A stretch of DNA of 64,000 nucleotides from Acanthosoma haemorrhoidale (lineage: Eukaryota > Arthropoda > Insecta > Hemiptera > Acanthosomatidae), in contig OV884009.1 in NCBI GenBank assembly GCA_930367205.1, forward strand, positions 117,751,454 to 117,815,453, in the 5' to 3' direction. The notes under the pieces were generated by a model. It was not told where the DNA came from, did no database searches, and saw only the letters and a list, made by a program, of their open reading frames with translations. Shown piece by piece: positions 12,903 through 24,347 of the stretch. The position numbers were made by a program, and so were the translations under genes. Position 1 is the stretch's first letter. Every line of letters starts with the position of its first letter.

Positions 12903-15540
12903 TTAGGCCTTTTTACGAAATCTACTATCTATTAAAAATATTACCTCTGAGATTTTCTGTTTTATTTTGAACGGTCCTACTCTGATCGCATCTAATTTAT
13001 CTCTATTCAATTTGTTACTGTTTTGTATGTATACAAGATCTCCAACTTCGTATTCAAACTTTTTAACATTTTTATCATAATACTTTTTATTTTGGTTATG
13101 TGTCTTTTCTAAGTTTTTATAAGCTATTTCCCTATTATTTTCTAAAATTGTAATTTTATTTTCATTTAGTTCGTCAGGTACAAATGATGCATCTATTCCA
13201 GTTAATAAGTAATTGGGGGTAAACCCAGTAGAACTATGTATCGTGTTATTGTATTCCTTGATACACTTTTCTGCTACTATTGGCCACAATTTATCTCTAT
13301 TTTCATGAATTTTGCACCTTATTCTGTTAACTAGTGTTTGATTTGTCCTTTCATTTAATCCATTAGAAAATGCGCAATCTACTGCTGTAAAAATTAATGT
13401 TATCTTTTGTTTATTTACATATTGTTTAAATTGTGCTGAATTTATACCAGGATATTGATCTGTTAATAATGTTTTTATATTTCCAGCTTTTTCTACTTTC
13501 TTGATTAGATTAATAAAATCTTTTGCTATTTGTGTTTTCGAAGTGCTGATATATGCGTATCTTGTGAAATGATCTACTACCAAGTGTAGATATTTTGTTG
13601 TACTTTTATTCCCTTTAAATCCTCCTATTGTATCTAAAGATATTATATCTAGTGGTTCTTTGCTGGACCAAGTTGAGACAAGGGAGCCTTAAAGCAACCT
13701 ATTCTTGACTTATTTTTAATACATGTTTCACAAGTATTGCAAATCAATCTTATATGTTTGTACATATTTTTAAAATAAAACTTGTGACCTATTGTTAAGA
13801 TTAATTGTTTTGTTCCTATATGACCTTGATCTTTATGTACACTTTCAATAAGTGAAATACCAAATTCTTCTGTTATCCATATTTTCTCACTCTTATTCAG
13901 TATTTTGTAAATTATATTATCTTTAATTATGCATTTGTCATCCAATTTTATTAGCTTTTGATTTTCTTTTAAATCTTCCAGTTTTAATAAATTTGATGTT
14001 TTAATCGCAGAGTTATCATCTGCTTCTTCATTTGATTCTAAAACTGGATTTCTGGATAGACAATCTGCCTCCAGATTTTCTTTACCTGGATTATATACAA
14101 TCTCAAAGTCAAATTGTGAGATATAGTTTAAAATTTGTAGTAGTTCTGGATCATTACTTTTCTTCACATTAAAATTTTCTAATGGTCTGTGGTCTGTAAA
14201 TACCACAATTTTTTTTCCTATCAGATAATATTGCCAGTAAAGTATAGCTTCTTTGATAGCTAAACATTCTATAAATATAGCTTTTCTTGTTTTCTGAGCA
14301 TTAGTCAGTCTAGAAAAGAAGAATACTGACTTTAGAGATTTGTCTTCTTGTGGTTGTTTTAGAATTGCTCCAACTCCTTCAATACTTGCATCAGTGAATA
14401 TGTATGTTGGAGCTTCTGGGTCAAATGTTGCTAGTGCCGGAGCTGAGCATAAATTTTTTTTTTTGTCTTGAAACAATCTTTACATTGTTCTGACCAATGG
14501 AAATCTACATTTTTCCTTAATAAATTTCTTAAGGGATCTAGCAAAATAGTATGTTTTGGTATATACTCCAAATAGAAGTTTATTTTACCTAAAAATTGTC
14601 TAACCTGATTCTTTGTTTGAGGTACAGGAAACTTTTAAATTGCTGTGACATTGTCATTGATTGGTTTTATATAATCATTTCCTATTTCATGACCCAGATA
14701 AGTTATCTTGTTTTGTGCAAACTGACACTTTGATTCATTTAATTTAAATCCTTGTTCCTGTAAAGCTTTTAAAACTAATTCTACATGTTTTACATGGTCC
14801 TCATAATTCTTCGAATGAATCAATACATCATCTATGTAGTTTACAGCAAACTTATCTAGGTTATTTCTCCTAATCACACTTGACAAGACTCTTTGTAATA
14901 TAGCAGGAGCAGACTTCAAACCATATGGCAAGCAATTCTATTGCCAATGACCATGATGGGTTACGAAAGCCAATTTATATTTATCCTTTTCGCGCACTGG
15001 TATCGACCAAAACGCCGAATTCACATCCAATTTTGAAAAATTTTTACAGTTTCTGGAGCCTACTGTCAGATTATCAATCCTAGGAAACGGTTGACTTTCT
15101 GGCACAATTATTTTATTTAGTTCCTTAAAGTCAATACAAAAGCGTGATCTTTTTCCTTCTTCATTATTAAATACCATAGTGACAGGAGCTACATAAGGGC
15201 TGCTTGATTCTTCAATTAAACCAGCTTTTAATAATTCATCAACTTGTGTTTCAATTTCAATTTTGTCTTGAAATGAGCATCTGTATGGTTTCTTCGAAAT
15301 ATATCTATTTTGTATTAATTTTACTGTTGCTTCATAACCTTTTATTTTTCCTATATCGAATTTTGACTTAGCAAAAATTTCCTTATTTTTTTGTATAATA
15401 TTTTCTATCTTGTTTATATCTGATATTTTAGTCTTGTTAATTTGCCGATCTTTTTGTTTTGTTATCTTTTTTTGTGTTATTATTAAGTTTTCATCTTGAC
15501 ATAGTTTGAATTTTTTTATTAAATCTAATCTTGTAGAAAA
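12903..15540 (-). pseudogene. A1 pol: RT, RNase H, integrase, broken
   Basis: Reading on the minus strand, RT appears at 15177-14635 in two frames (FNNEEGKRSRFCIDFKELNK, then the catalytic NYIDDVLIHS). RNase H follows at 14476-14050 with IFTDASIEGVGAILKQ and FTDHRPLENF. The integrase H2C2 finger lies near 13850-13700 (HKDQGHIGTKQL then CNTCETC). The integrase core begins near the end of the same frame and continues at 13583 (VVDHFTRYAYIS, LLTDQYPG, NGLNERTNQTL), ending with a GPFKIKQKI module at 12960. Stops or frameshifts near 15400, 14930, 14500 and 13640 break the frame. No chromodomain is seen. Confidence 0.85.
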
Positions 15541-15830
15541 TCATCTTTAAAATTAATACTTTTCACAGTAAAAAACTGAAAATATTCTTCCATATTACCG
15601 ATTTTAATTCTTAATACAACCCTTAATACCCTCTGTTTTTCTACTCCTGTTACCCCTTTTATATTATCTCTCCCACTTATTATTTTTTAATATCTTTATT
15701 ATTATTTAAAAATTCATAATTTATCAAAGAAATATTAGTTCCAGAGTCATAAAGACCAATAGCTGGATTTCGATTAGCGAGAATTTTTATTTTAATAAGT
15801 GGGAGGACTACTCGTTTTTTGCTTCTTCAG
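15541..15830 (-). pseudogene. A1 aspartic protease fragment
   Basis: The minus-strand frame contains IGLYDSGTNISLINY, the retropepsin active-site block (D-S-G) of this family. It would cleave the Gag-Pol polyprotein. The same block is cleaner in A2 (47772-48032). Upstream it is joined by deletion to the stub of gag, so no intact Gag-PR junction remains. Confidence 0.7.
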
Positions 15831-15859
15831 AGCTTGCTATCATATCTTGAACTTCTCAA

Positions 15860-16021
15860 TTAGTTGAAGAGTTGTTTATGCTGAGCGCTAGACTGTTTAT
15901 CTTTTGGAAATAAAAAACTTTCCGTTTGGCCAACCAGCTGAATCGTCGTAACTTTCACTACAGTGCTTTTGGAATCTTCATCAGCTTCTGAGATGAAATG
16001 AAATTTCACCTTTGTCTCCAT
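15860..16021 (-). pseudogene. A1 gag N-terminal stub
   Basis: ATG at 16021 opens 53 codons (METKVKFHF to AQHKQLFN, stop 15860-15862). The first residues match the gag start of A2 (49016) and A3 (61313). After the stub the sequence jumps to just upstream of the protease, so about 240 codons of gag are deleted compared with A2. The ATG lies only about 10 bases inside the LTR boundary, which leaves essentially no 5' leader. Confidence 0.8.
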
Positions 16022-16183
16022 TGTATTGATTTGTAAGTTTTGAATTCAGAAACTTAAAGCATGGAGGTTCTCAGGTTATAAATCGAACATTTGCAGATGC
16101 AGTTTAGAACTGTAATATTAAACATATGTACACATTAGCTAGCGCTACAAATAAAACTTATAACTAACCTGAATCAATACAAT
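16020..16183 (-). promoter_or_regulatory. Putative self-primer / primer-binding pair of A1
   Basis: On the sense (minus) strand the first 12 bases after the 5' LTR are AATCAATACAAT (plus-strand 16020-16031), directly overlapping the gag ATG. Inside the LTR at 16172-16183 the sense strand carries ATTGTATTGATT, the exact reverse complement. No TGG-starting tRNA primer site is present. A3 keeps 12 of 12 pairs and A2 11 of 12. In Tf1/sushi elements such a pair, with the RNA 5' end folding on to the primer site, primes reverse transcription; whether transcription starts at 16183 is unknown. Confidence 0.5.
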
Positions 16184-16330
16184 TGTCGATAATAAGGGTT
16201 GACCATTGTCTTAACAAGAGTACCCATATTCAGGAGGTTACAACTCGGAGCATCATTCTTCGATCCTAGCTAGCTCTGTAGGGACATCTAGCATATCTGC
16301 CGAAGTTTGGCGGTAACGTTCAAACTTACA
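16032..16330 (-). repeat. A1 LTR, 5' LTR in the sense direction
   Basis: 299 bp, TGTAAGTTT to CAAACTTACA. Compared with 12512-12823 it lacks about 15 bases (one missing tract is the ATTACAATAAACAAAT region), so the two LTRs have diverged by indels. Confidence 0.9.
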
Positions 16331-17689
16331 TATTCTTTATTACGTACACAAATATATTCTTTTAATTTTTGACAGCTGGTTGTTTTAATTCTCCTCTACC
16401 TTGTGATACATTTAGCCCTCAACTTTTCTTAGTCGAAACCCTCTTATAATATTTTGTTGAATTTGCGCTTTGTTTTTTTATAATTCATCATTTTTTATTT
16501 CTTAATCAATACGGAAAAAATAACTTCCTCAACCGGCTAAACTTTTGATAAATGCTGATAGTGTTTTAACGAAATCTAATCAGCGTAATTTGAGGGGTCG
16601 TTGATGTCATTGCTAGGTGGTGTTAGTGGGAAATAAAAATATCCGGTGTGAAATAATTGTGGGTACTGATAAAGGATAAATGAGTGTGAACAGTGGAAGG
16701 AGAGATGGTGGAGTTGTGAAAGAGCCTAGCAGTCAGCTGTTACGATAGCTGCAGACATGCCCCAGTTGCTGTTCAGTTAGATGGTTCACTTGCCAAAGCT
16801 AACAAAATGTTACGACTGTATTAATGCCTTTTGCACATTGACCAATCGGAATGAATCAATGGCTCACCTCCCTTCACTTAGTTAATATTTTTTATTTTCT
16901 GCTTAATTTTTTTTTTCCAAGCCGTTTTACAATCTTTGAACTCATTTGTCAAATTTAAATCTGTCCTGCTAGGCCTAGTGAGGGAATCCTATAAGGACCT
17001 AGTTAGCATCGTAGCCGTTCTCAATCGTGCTGCGTTGGCTAATTGATTTCTTTACTTTTTCTATTATATTTTTTCATTAGGTACCCTTTCTCCGTCCAAC
17101 ATTAAAGATTTATTACGATTTACTTTGATGATTTACGTTCAGTACCGGCGTGGGTTTAGAAGACGGTTGTAAAGACGCCTGAGGGATTACATTCTAGTGG
17201 ACTCTGACGTTGCAAGAAGTAAAACCCCGAACGATAGTGACATCGTTGCAGAATATCCGTTTAACAATTGACAACAACGACGACGATGGGGATATAACGA
17301 CGAGAGAAGCCGATACTAAAACCAGTTAGCCACAGGGATGCCACCGTCACCTTGGAATTATTTGACCAACAGTTACACCCAGAAGAATTTTTCCAGAGAT
17401 TCACGAACTAGAACACATTTGCCACCTTGGAGAAATGCAAGAGAAGAAAAAAGTGCAATAAAAAATTACCTGCTATTTAAACTAAATAAATTCACATGTG
17501 GATAAGTATGAATGTATCCTTGCTCCGACCAACATTAAATATTTATGGTGTTGAGGACTGGAGACTAGACCGCGCAGACCGCTAGTTAAAAGAGATGCTA
17601 CGGGCGGTAGTTAACCGGAAACAGATAGGAACCAGCCCAATAGCTCCAAAGCGGATGGTTATTTACTCAAAATTTTTCTGAATCAGAAT
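16331..17689. other. No clear gene; possible 5' part of an old Gypsy
   Basis: No long frames and no recognisable motif. The segment leads into Gypsy pol remains at 17690, so its right half may be decayed LTR and gag of that element, but I cannot identify either. Confidence 0.4.
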
Positions 17690-19300
17690 TGACATATTTG
17701 GACAGCATGGTTCCGGCAGAAGGTGTGAAACCAAACCCAGTTACCTTAGAAGCCAACCAAAATTATCTCGTACCTCCGGTACACCACTGATATTAGTGTG
17801 GTTCTAGGATTATCCGGGCATAACTGGCGAAATCCACCTGCACAGTTCACAGATCGGCTCTTAACTAGATACCTAAACTACAATTGTCCAATTAGGTAGA
17901 GAATTTACCTCAATCATGGACCATGCTGCTTTGAAGTGGCTTCTTAATATGAAGGGCCCCTTTTCGAGGCTAACTTGGTGGGTCTAGAGGCTAGCCAAGT
18001 TTATCTAATATGTAACACAGAAACCTAGAACGAAAAACTGTGGGCACGTTGTGTAGGCGTATGAGTCAAGTGGACCCTTGAGAGCAGAAGCTAAACTACT
18101 TTTGTGCGAGGAAATGGAGGATAGATCGTTTCAAGAATTGAAAAGGATAGGGGAGTAAAAGGTCGAACAAGACTAGAGAGTACTTCTGTACAGTCCAATA
18201 GGTCACATATTACCTGGCGAACAAAGAATACTGGCCAAACAAGTATTGGCCAATGGCCGGCCACCCTAGCATCGAACGTTGGTTTATAAATGTTACCACT
18301 GGCCTGGCTTATGAAAAAATGTTCCTCCGATATTCTACAGTACATGCAAAGGCACATACCGGGTGGTAGAATGGACGTCTTGAGTAAAATACAGGATGTT
18401 GATTGATGTAGTTAATTATTGGCGGCATACCAATGACAGTAGTCGTGCATACCAACCGGTTGAAGGGGGCCTATGGAGAGTTTTACACAAGAACGGAGAA
18501 GAGGTTACCACAGGGAGGCAGGGAGTTCATACGCAAGGAAGAACCCTTTGAGCAAGAAGTCCCATCGAGGACGGTGAACTGGAGGTCAAGATTCCAACTT
18601 CTCCACGTGTAGGATCATAAACTTTCACTATAATTTCAGCGGGCCTTTATTAGTCATGATAAAGCCATACCACTTGAGGGAAGGGTTAGTGCTTCAAAAA
18701 AGAATCCCATTTCCTCTTTTCTCGCCGTCCTCGTCTACGAAGGGGGCGAGGGGAGTGGGCTAGGTTAATGTGAGGATTTGATGGCAGATCCCAGGTTCTT
18801 TCATGGTCACTGTCGATGGTGGCTGATCCCCCAAGGAAACACTGTTAGCAAAGTTCTTCCTACATCCTTCATGGTTCCCACTTGAGGGAAGGGTTAGTGC
18901 TTCAAAAAAGAATCCCCAAGGAACGGTGGAATGGCTGGGCCAAAAAGCGATGTAGGAAGAACTTTGCTAACAGTGTTTTCTTGGGGGATCAGCCACCATC
19001 GACAGTGACCATGAAAGAACCTGGGATCTGCCATCAAATCCTCAGATTAACCTAGCCCACTCCCCTCGCCCCCTTCGTAGACGAGGACGGCGAGAAAAGA
19101 GGAAAAGGGCATAGAAGAGGCAGAGATACAGAATCGGCATAGGTAAATTCTAACTAATGGTCCCCGGGGATTTAGTCATTTCTAGGCCTGGTCAGAAAAC
19201 TATTACCTAATGGATTGAGTAATATTACTGGTATCAGCCCACACATGCTACTAGACCTGTAGACCTGGCTTGAGCCAGCTAAAGTAATTCACGTTCAGGT
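17690..19300 (+). pseudogene. Ancient Gypsy pol remnant (RT end, RNase H, integrase)
   Basis: Short translated islands in order mark a Gypsy pol gene: VPAEGVKPNP near 17710 (RT-RH connection, usual form SAEGVKPNP), IMDHAALKWLLNMKGPFSRL near 17920 (RNase H, usual TDHAALKWLL), FSGPLLV near 18635 (integrase core start, usual DFVGPLPV) and NITGISPHMLL near 19215 (late integrase, usual STGFSPYYLMFG). Stops and shifts are dense, so it is very old. The large hairpin at 18671-19106 sits inside the integrase part. Confidence 0.6.
18671..19106. repeat. Long inverted repeat (hairpin) with internal direct repeat
   Basis: Arm 18710-18866 is the reverse complement of 18949-19105. Both arms are 157 bases and I find two mismatches, giving about 99% identity with an 82-base loop. 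A 38-base direct repeat starting CACTTGAGGGAAGGG occurs at 18671-18708, next to the left arm, and again at 18879-18916 in the loop. The arrangement fits a local snap-back duplication. A transcript through it would fold into a long double-stranded RNA. No transposase ends or target duplication were recognised. Confidence 0.85.
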
Positions 19301-20099
19301 GGGCTTTGTCTTTTGATGATTGTCGTATCGGGTTTAGCTACTAATAACACAGTTCTGCAAACAAATATTTGATGCTACAACTACATGTGGGCTAAAACCG
19401 AAAATGAACTCTGTTTTTTTCCATCACGTACAGATTTTTCCCAAATCCATGATATGTAACGCCAGTTTTGTAGCACTAAACTTGTAATGTTTTTATCAAG
19501 TTAGTTAATGAACTGGAGCTATACAACTCCAAGCACAACCTGTTCAGACAGGAACGTACTTACCTGCTCTCAGTAGTCACTTTGTGACGCTGAACCAGAT
19601 TAAACTTGTTATATCTGATGTATTTATTAATGCTCATTTTTCTACTCATTATCTCAGTCCAGTCGTTTGAATCGTTATCGTTTGAAATTAATGGATTCAC
19701 CTAGGTTACCTACTTGTGTTGAAGTGAATGAAAAACTTTTTTTGAGTTTGAGATTTGAAAGCGTATTTGAAAGAAATGTCTCATTGTCGTTGTGTTTCCA
19801 GTCCAGGCTACTTTAGCTTCATCTGTCGTGAATATACAATCAACAAGTTCCAATGAAATATACATGGCTCCCGGCTCAAAAACAAAAATTTATTACTACC
19901 AGGCACTTCTTTTTAATGGTATCCACATCGCGAAACACTTTACTTACTTTTCACAGGACGAGAATCTTGTCTATTGTTAAGGCATTCGTGGACTGATAAG
20001 CCGATAAGACGGTGTACAACATGACCCTACGCATTGACGTCTATTCATAGCCTCGTCAAAGAGAAGTCTCAAAGCTGTTCTGCTACAAAATAGCATTGC
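19301..20099. other. No gene recognised
   Basis: Non-coding. A 62-codon frame at 19792-19980 has no recognisable motif. The segment separates the old Gypsy remains from the pseudogene at 20100. Confidence 0.4.
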
Positions 20100-20950
20100 A
20101 TATGCTTCAATTCTAGTTGATCATTCAGTGCATTTATATGAAACAGTGCTTCTCCAAAGAGTTCGTTGTAATGAGTATAAGTGGTTGTTATGTAGGCACT
20201 TGAAAGTACTTACGTAAAGTCTTAGGTCAACAATTAGGCTACACAATGTTACCATGTTTTTTATGTTCATGAGCCCATGAAGCCGTAATAACAAATCCCA
20301 CTGGAACAAAGGGTACTGGCCATCACCAAAAGCTCTGTTGCCAGGAGAATAAAATGTCATTAGGGAATTTGGTTCCTTCTAAGAAAATCTTACTGCCTCC
20401 TCTACAAGTAAGGCTAGAGCTGATAAAGCAGTTCGAGAAATGTCTCAATAATGAAGGTGAATGTTTCAAGTACGTATGCTCCAAATTTCCTGGTTTCAGT
20501 GATGCCAAACTAAAAGAAAGACTCTTTGTTGACAAGACATCAGAAAGCTTTTTCAGATGCACATTTCACCCAGACCATGAATAAGAACGAGAAGGAAGAG
20601 TGGAATTCGTTCCAGGAGGTTGTTGAGAGGTTTCTTGGTAACATGAAGAATTCCAGCTATATGAGTATCGAAGAACACATGCTGAAGGATTTTCGAAGTC
20701 AAGGTTGCAACATGAGTTTGAAAGTTCACCTCTTACACTCACATGTGAACTATATTCCAGAAAACTTAGGGAACATTAGTAAAGAACAAGGGGGAAGGTT
20801 CCACCAGGATATCAAGGAGATGGAACGAAGGTATTAGGGGAAGCTGTACGTGGATATGATAGCGGACTATTAGTGTGAAGCACTTAAAAAGTCACTAACC
20901 CGAAAGCCCGCACGAAGAAGTTTCTTAAACTTGTCAGGTGGTCTATATTT
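20100..20950 (+). pseudogene. Repetitive arthropod protein of unknown function, C-terminal pseudogene
   Basis: Frames at 20354-20581, 20526-20837 and the following codons contain ILLPPLQVRLELIKQFEKCL, KFPGFSDAKLKE, MNKNEKEEWNSF, RSQGCNMSLKVHLLHSH, YIPENLG, GRFHQDIKEMERRY and ARRSFLN. From memory this matches a multi-copy family seen in many arthropod genomes (usual blocks LLPPLHIKLGLMK, FHQDI, RYQGRW, ADYCW) that is annotated as uncharacterised and is probably part of a mobile element. At least one frameshift near 20560 and a stop near 20837 break it, and the upstream part (20100-20340) is in other frames. I cannot name the parent element. Confidence 0.6.
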
Positions 20951-21530
20951 TTTTCTCTTTTGTCGTTATTATTTAGTCATCTATATATAACTAAGGAATA
21001 TATTTAATATCCATGATTTGCAAGTTAGTTATGTAAATCAAGACTCCCGGTATAAAATAATATTTGTTAAAAGACAGTAAAAAAAGCTACGGCACTGGTT
21101 CGATCCCGGGATATCTCTTGATATTAAACTGGGGGTTTATTGTTAGTCACAAGTATATATAGGAGTGGACTTTAGTTGCCGGTTGACAACAGCCTGAGAT
21201 AGATATAACACAGGTGTCAGATTTTCAATACATTTATTAGACAGCGTTTCTCTACGTGTGCGAAATATTTGTCTTGCTACTGTCCCTATATTTTATACGT
21301 CTTTCATTTCATTTATAAGTATTTCAAAATTGCTATGATAAAAAATGAATAAAATTGCGGGGCCATTGATGTGAAATATGAGCTGGTTTATTTCAATTTG
21401 CCTGTGTTTGAGAGGAAGGATCTAAGAAAGAGTCGGAGCTAGCAGCTACCAAGCCTAGTGTCGACATTCAGCTTTCTCTCCATTTTGCAAGATTATTGTG
21501 TCACTACTTCACTCTATGTGTAGATATTTC
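20951..21530. other. No gene recognised
   Basis: AT-rich. A perfect B-box-like GGTTCGATCCC lies near 21096 but no A box or tRNA fold accompanies it, so at most it is SINE debris. The boundary at 21531 is where similarity to 50850-51848 begins. Confidence 0.4.
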
Positions 21531-23103
21531 ATTATGTTCTGTCTCCCGACATTTCTTTCCTGCATAGCTAACAGTGAAAAAACATTAAACTGTAAAACAC
21601 ATTAAATATGTATTCCCTGACCTTAGAGCAATAGGTGTGTATTTCTTCGACAAGGGAATAACGTTCCTTCACACTTCCTGTACATCCTATTATCACATTT
21701 TAATGAAACTATCAATACTAGTCAATTATTGCTTGGCCCGAAGGGAGAGGCTTGTAAGAGAGAGGGACAGAAAATCGTGAACACTTTTTTTTTTATAGTT
21801 TTAATGGCTTTACGTAATTATATATCACTTTAACCACCAACAAATTATTATTAATCAAGTCGTCAAGATTTTTAATTTATTATCCCTCTCAGTATTATAG
21901 AAAGATGTTTTTTTAATTATTAACTAATTTATTAATGACCTTCAATATTTTTGTAAATGTATGAATGGAGGAACACTTTCCCCACCAGGAATACCACTAA
22001 GTTACCTTATAGGGGTTCCCCTAGATAGCTGTACAAATAACCAGCTTGATCGTCTTTGTTATAGTGTTTTTTTATACCACCTATCACCTATAGTTTTAGC
22101 ATTAGTAAGGTATCATACATTATAATAGTTCTTGATAAGGTATTCCAGGTCTGTTTGTTTCTACACTGGCAAACGGACCGACAGTGCAATAATTTATTTT
22201 TTATTGTTGAAAACCTCTTTATTGTGATAAAATTACACTCTGACTTATTGGGCAATAAGCAATAATTTATTAAAGAGGAAACACTTTATAGTTGAAAATA
22301 CCCCTACCCTAGTAACTATCAACCTGGGCTTAGGAAAATGTGGAAAAATGTGTGCTAAAATGTGGACTGTTCTTTTCAGTGACCGTAACGGTAGATAATT
22401 GAGATAAAAGGCAGGTTGTGAGTTTTATTGAGGCAAATAAGTTTTGAGCTCTGTAGCGACCACGAACTACATAAGATAAATCAATCTATACTCTACTGCA
22501 TATATATTGTAAGCAAAAGTAAAAAAAACATGAACTAAATGTATTATAAACAAATATAAATCATTGTGAATGTGTTAAGCAATAAAAGGCGGAAGCCAGC
22601 TAAGTCACACGAGAAAGGGTCACCAGCTGGCAGCCATAAACTTAACAACCCTTTTGGGGACCTCTCTACCTCCAGGGCTTGTCTCCGGGTCGGGTAAGCA
22701 GGTGGCGGTCACGTTCCTCGCCACAGGTGTGCGTGTGAACGCCGCCGGATTAGACCCTTGCAGCCTCCCAGCAGGAAGTAGAGAGGGTACTTAAGGCAGG
22801 GCTCCTGGCTCGTGACGCTTGCTTGGTTTCCGCTCGAACTCTGAAAACTTGACTAATTCTTAATGAAACCTCTGAACCTCTTCTCTTTAACATAGTGCAT
22901 TGTCGGGGCACATACCTACCATAAATGGAGTCAAATAGTAACGCCGTCATGGAACGATTGTCCAGGTTATAAACTCGAACAATCCGCACTTGTCACCAGG
23001 GCTAGGGTGATCAGGTACCCCCTAGTGACGACCCGACAAGCTCATATAAAATTTCTTTAATACAGCAGTGTTTTTGTACTAAAATTTAGCTATTCTATGT
23101 AAT
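21531..23103 (+). repeat. Repeat K, copy 1 (contains an E solo LTR)
   Basis: From ATTATGTTCTGTCTCCCGAC to GTAATCTCATG this matches 50850-51848 with scattered substitutions and small indels, apart from an extra 587-bp LTR plus one copy of its 5-base duplication. The repeat has no coding frame. Trimmed to TGTTCTGTC...ATCTCA it would be a TG...CA unit of about 1 kb, so it could be an LTR of an unrecognised family, but no target duplication was found. Confidence 0.75.
22452..23038 (+). mobile_element. Family E solo LTR
   Basis: Starts TGTAGCGACCACGAACTAC, ends GACGACCCGACA. It is flanked by AGCTC on both sides (22447-22451 and 23039-23043), a perfect 5-base target duplication. The paralogous repeat at 51775-51785 shows the empty site with a single AGCTC. 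Such a solo LTR is the usual outcome of recombination between the two LTRs of a full element. Confidence 0.9.
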
Positions 23104-23491
23104 CTCATGTGTATCTATCCATCATTCGTATGATTTTAATAAATCTTTCATTTTATCATATTTTCAATAATGTTTATTTTTCTAATCTATACCCAACAAA
23201 CCTTCCATCGATCAAAAAGAGATTCCTTCGATAGAAAAAGGGGACATAACGTAATGTTGTATCGATAATTCAATTTTAAACAGATGTAACTAATTTTGCA
23301 GAGTTCGATAGAGTAATTGGCATCCCACTACTTTATGCTGTTTCATTATCTTTGATTATCTTCAATCAATTATTTATTTGAACTGTAGCTGAAGGTAAGG
23401 CGGCCAAGTAAGGTAGGTGAATATGATATATTCATCATAATATACTATTATAGATACATTACTTGACTTACTACACATATATATATATATC

Positions 23492-23544
<53 letters not shown>

Positions 23545-24165
23545 AAACCTACCTCATTTTTTACCATTTCTCTTTTTACTTTATTTGATCAATTTAACTT
23601 AACTAATTTGGCAGGTCCGTCATGAGATCTTTAATTCATATTGTTTTATGTCTTTGACATAGGAATTTATCCCGATTGAATCACCCGATCTCAAGGCTAA
23701 TGTTGTTGTTATTAATAGATTGAGAAACTAGGAACTGTGAAATATATTCAAATACAATGGTTATAACAAATAATTATAATTAACATAGAGTGCTGACAAA
23801 AGTATAAAAAAATATTCAATTCCTTTTAAATTAGGATAATTACTATTAATTACAAACATGAATTTGAGCTCAATTTCTTTTAATGGATCCATAATAAGAA
23901 ACAATATTAATTTCACCCAATCGATGATCTTCCTGTAATCCAACCAACGTTACTTTCTGCTGTTGGTTCTTCTCCTCTCTTCCTGTATGGTAACCGCCAA
24001 TTCGGGAGCTTGCTAACTGCGTTCTTCTCGACGGTTGTGCTAAGACTGGTTTTCAGCTCATCCCCACTCCTAGGAGTATAAGGGAAAAAAATGAGCCTTA
24101 CCAGATGTGAGGGTTCCTGGTCTTTATTCTCAAATATCATGAATGTTCCAATATATATATATATA
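23104..24165. other. Non-coding, with TA repeats
   Basis: No recognisable protein. A long AT dinucleotide run lies at 23476-23542 and a shorter one at 24150-24165, where the F1 LTR is inserted. Frames near 23761-24140 on the minus strand have no motif. Confidence 0.5.
23476..23542. repeat. (TA)n microsatellite
   Basis: Two AT-dinucleotide runs separated by CATTGA; the second is about 45 bases. Confidence 0.95.
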
Positions 24166-24347
24166 AGCTAAAGCCAGAGGCAAGTTTATGTTGTAAACTC
24201 ATACGATCATGGGAGGTAAACAACCCATGATCCTATGTAGGTCGGATTACTAAAGACAATAAAGCAGTCTCTTTACAGAAGTTCGAGAGTGTAGTTCGTT
24301 TCCCTCTTTCCTATTCTTTCTTTAAGCTTAACCGCCGACGATTAACT
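24166..24347 (+). repeat. F1 5' LTR
   Basis: Starts AGCTAAAGCCAG just after a TA run and ends CGATTAACT, overlapping the primer site by its last T. The same LTR without internal sequence occurs at 61648-61834. The ends (AGTTAA...TTAACT in the other copy) are palindromic and not TG...CA. Confidence 0.8.

Larger units (their letters stand above)
12512..16330 (-). mobile_element. Family A Gypsy LTR retrotransposon A1
   Basis: Two LTRs of about 300 bp, starting TGTAAGTTT and ending AAACTTACA, enclose gag, protease, RT, RNase H and integrase remnants on the minus strand. The element is flanked by TATT on both sides (12508-12511 and 16331-16334), a 4-base target duplication. Gene order PR-RT-RH-IN makes it Ty3/Gypsy; the gag type recalls the Osvaldo-like group, by memory of that family only. 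Most of gag is deleted and frameshifts break pol, so it is non-autonomous. A2 (34104-49320) and A3 (58353-61637) are sister copies. Confidence 0.9.

Noticed and set aside
21085..21112. Perfect Pol III B box GGTTCGATCCC
   Set aside because: No A box at a suitable distance and no tRNA fold; at best SINE debris.
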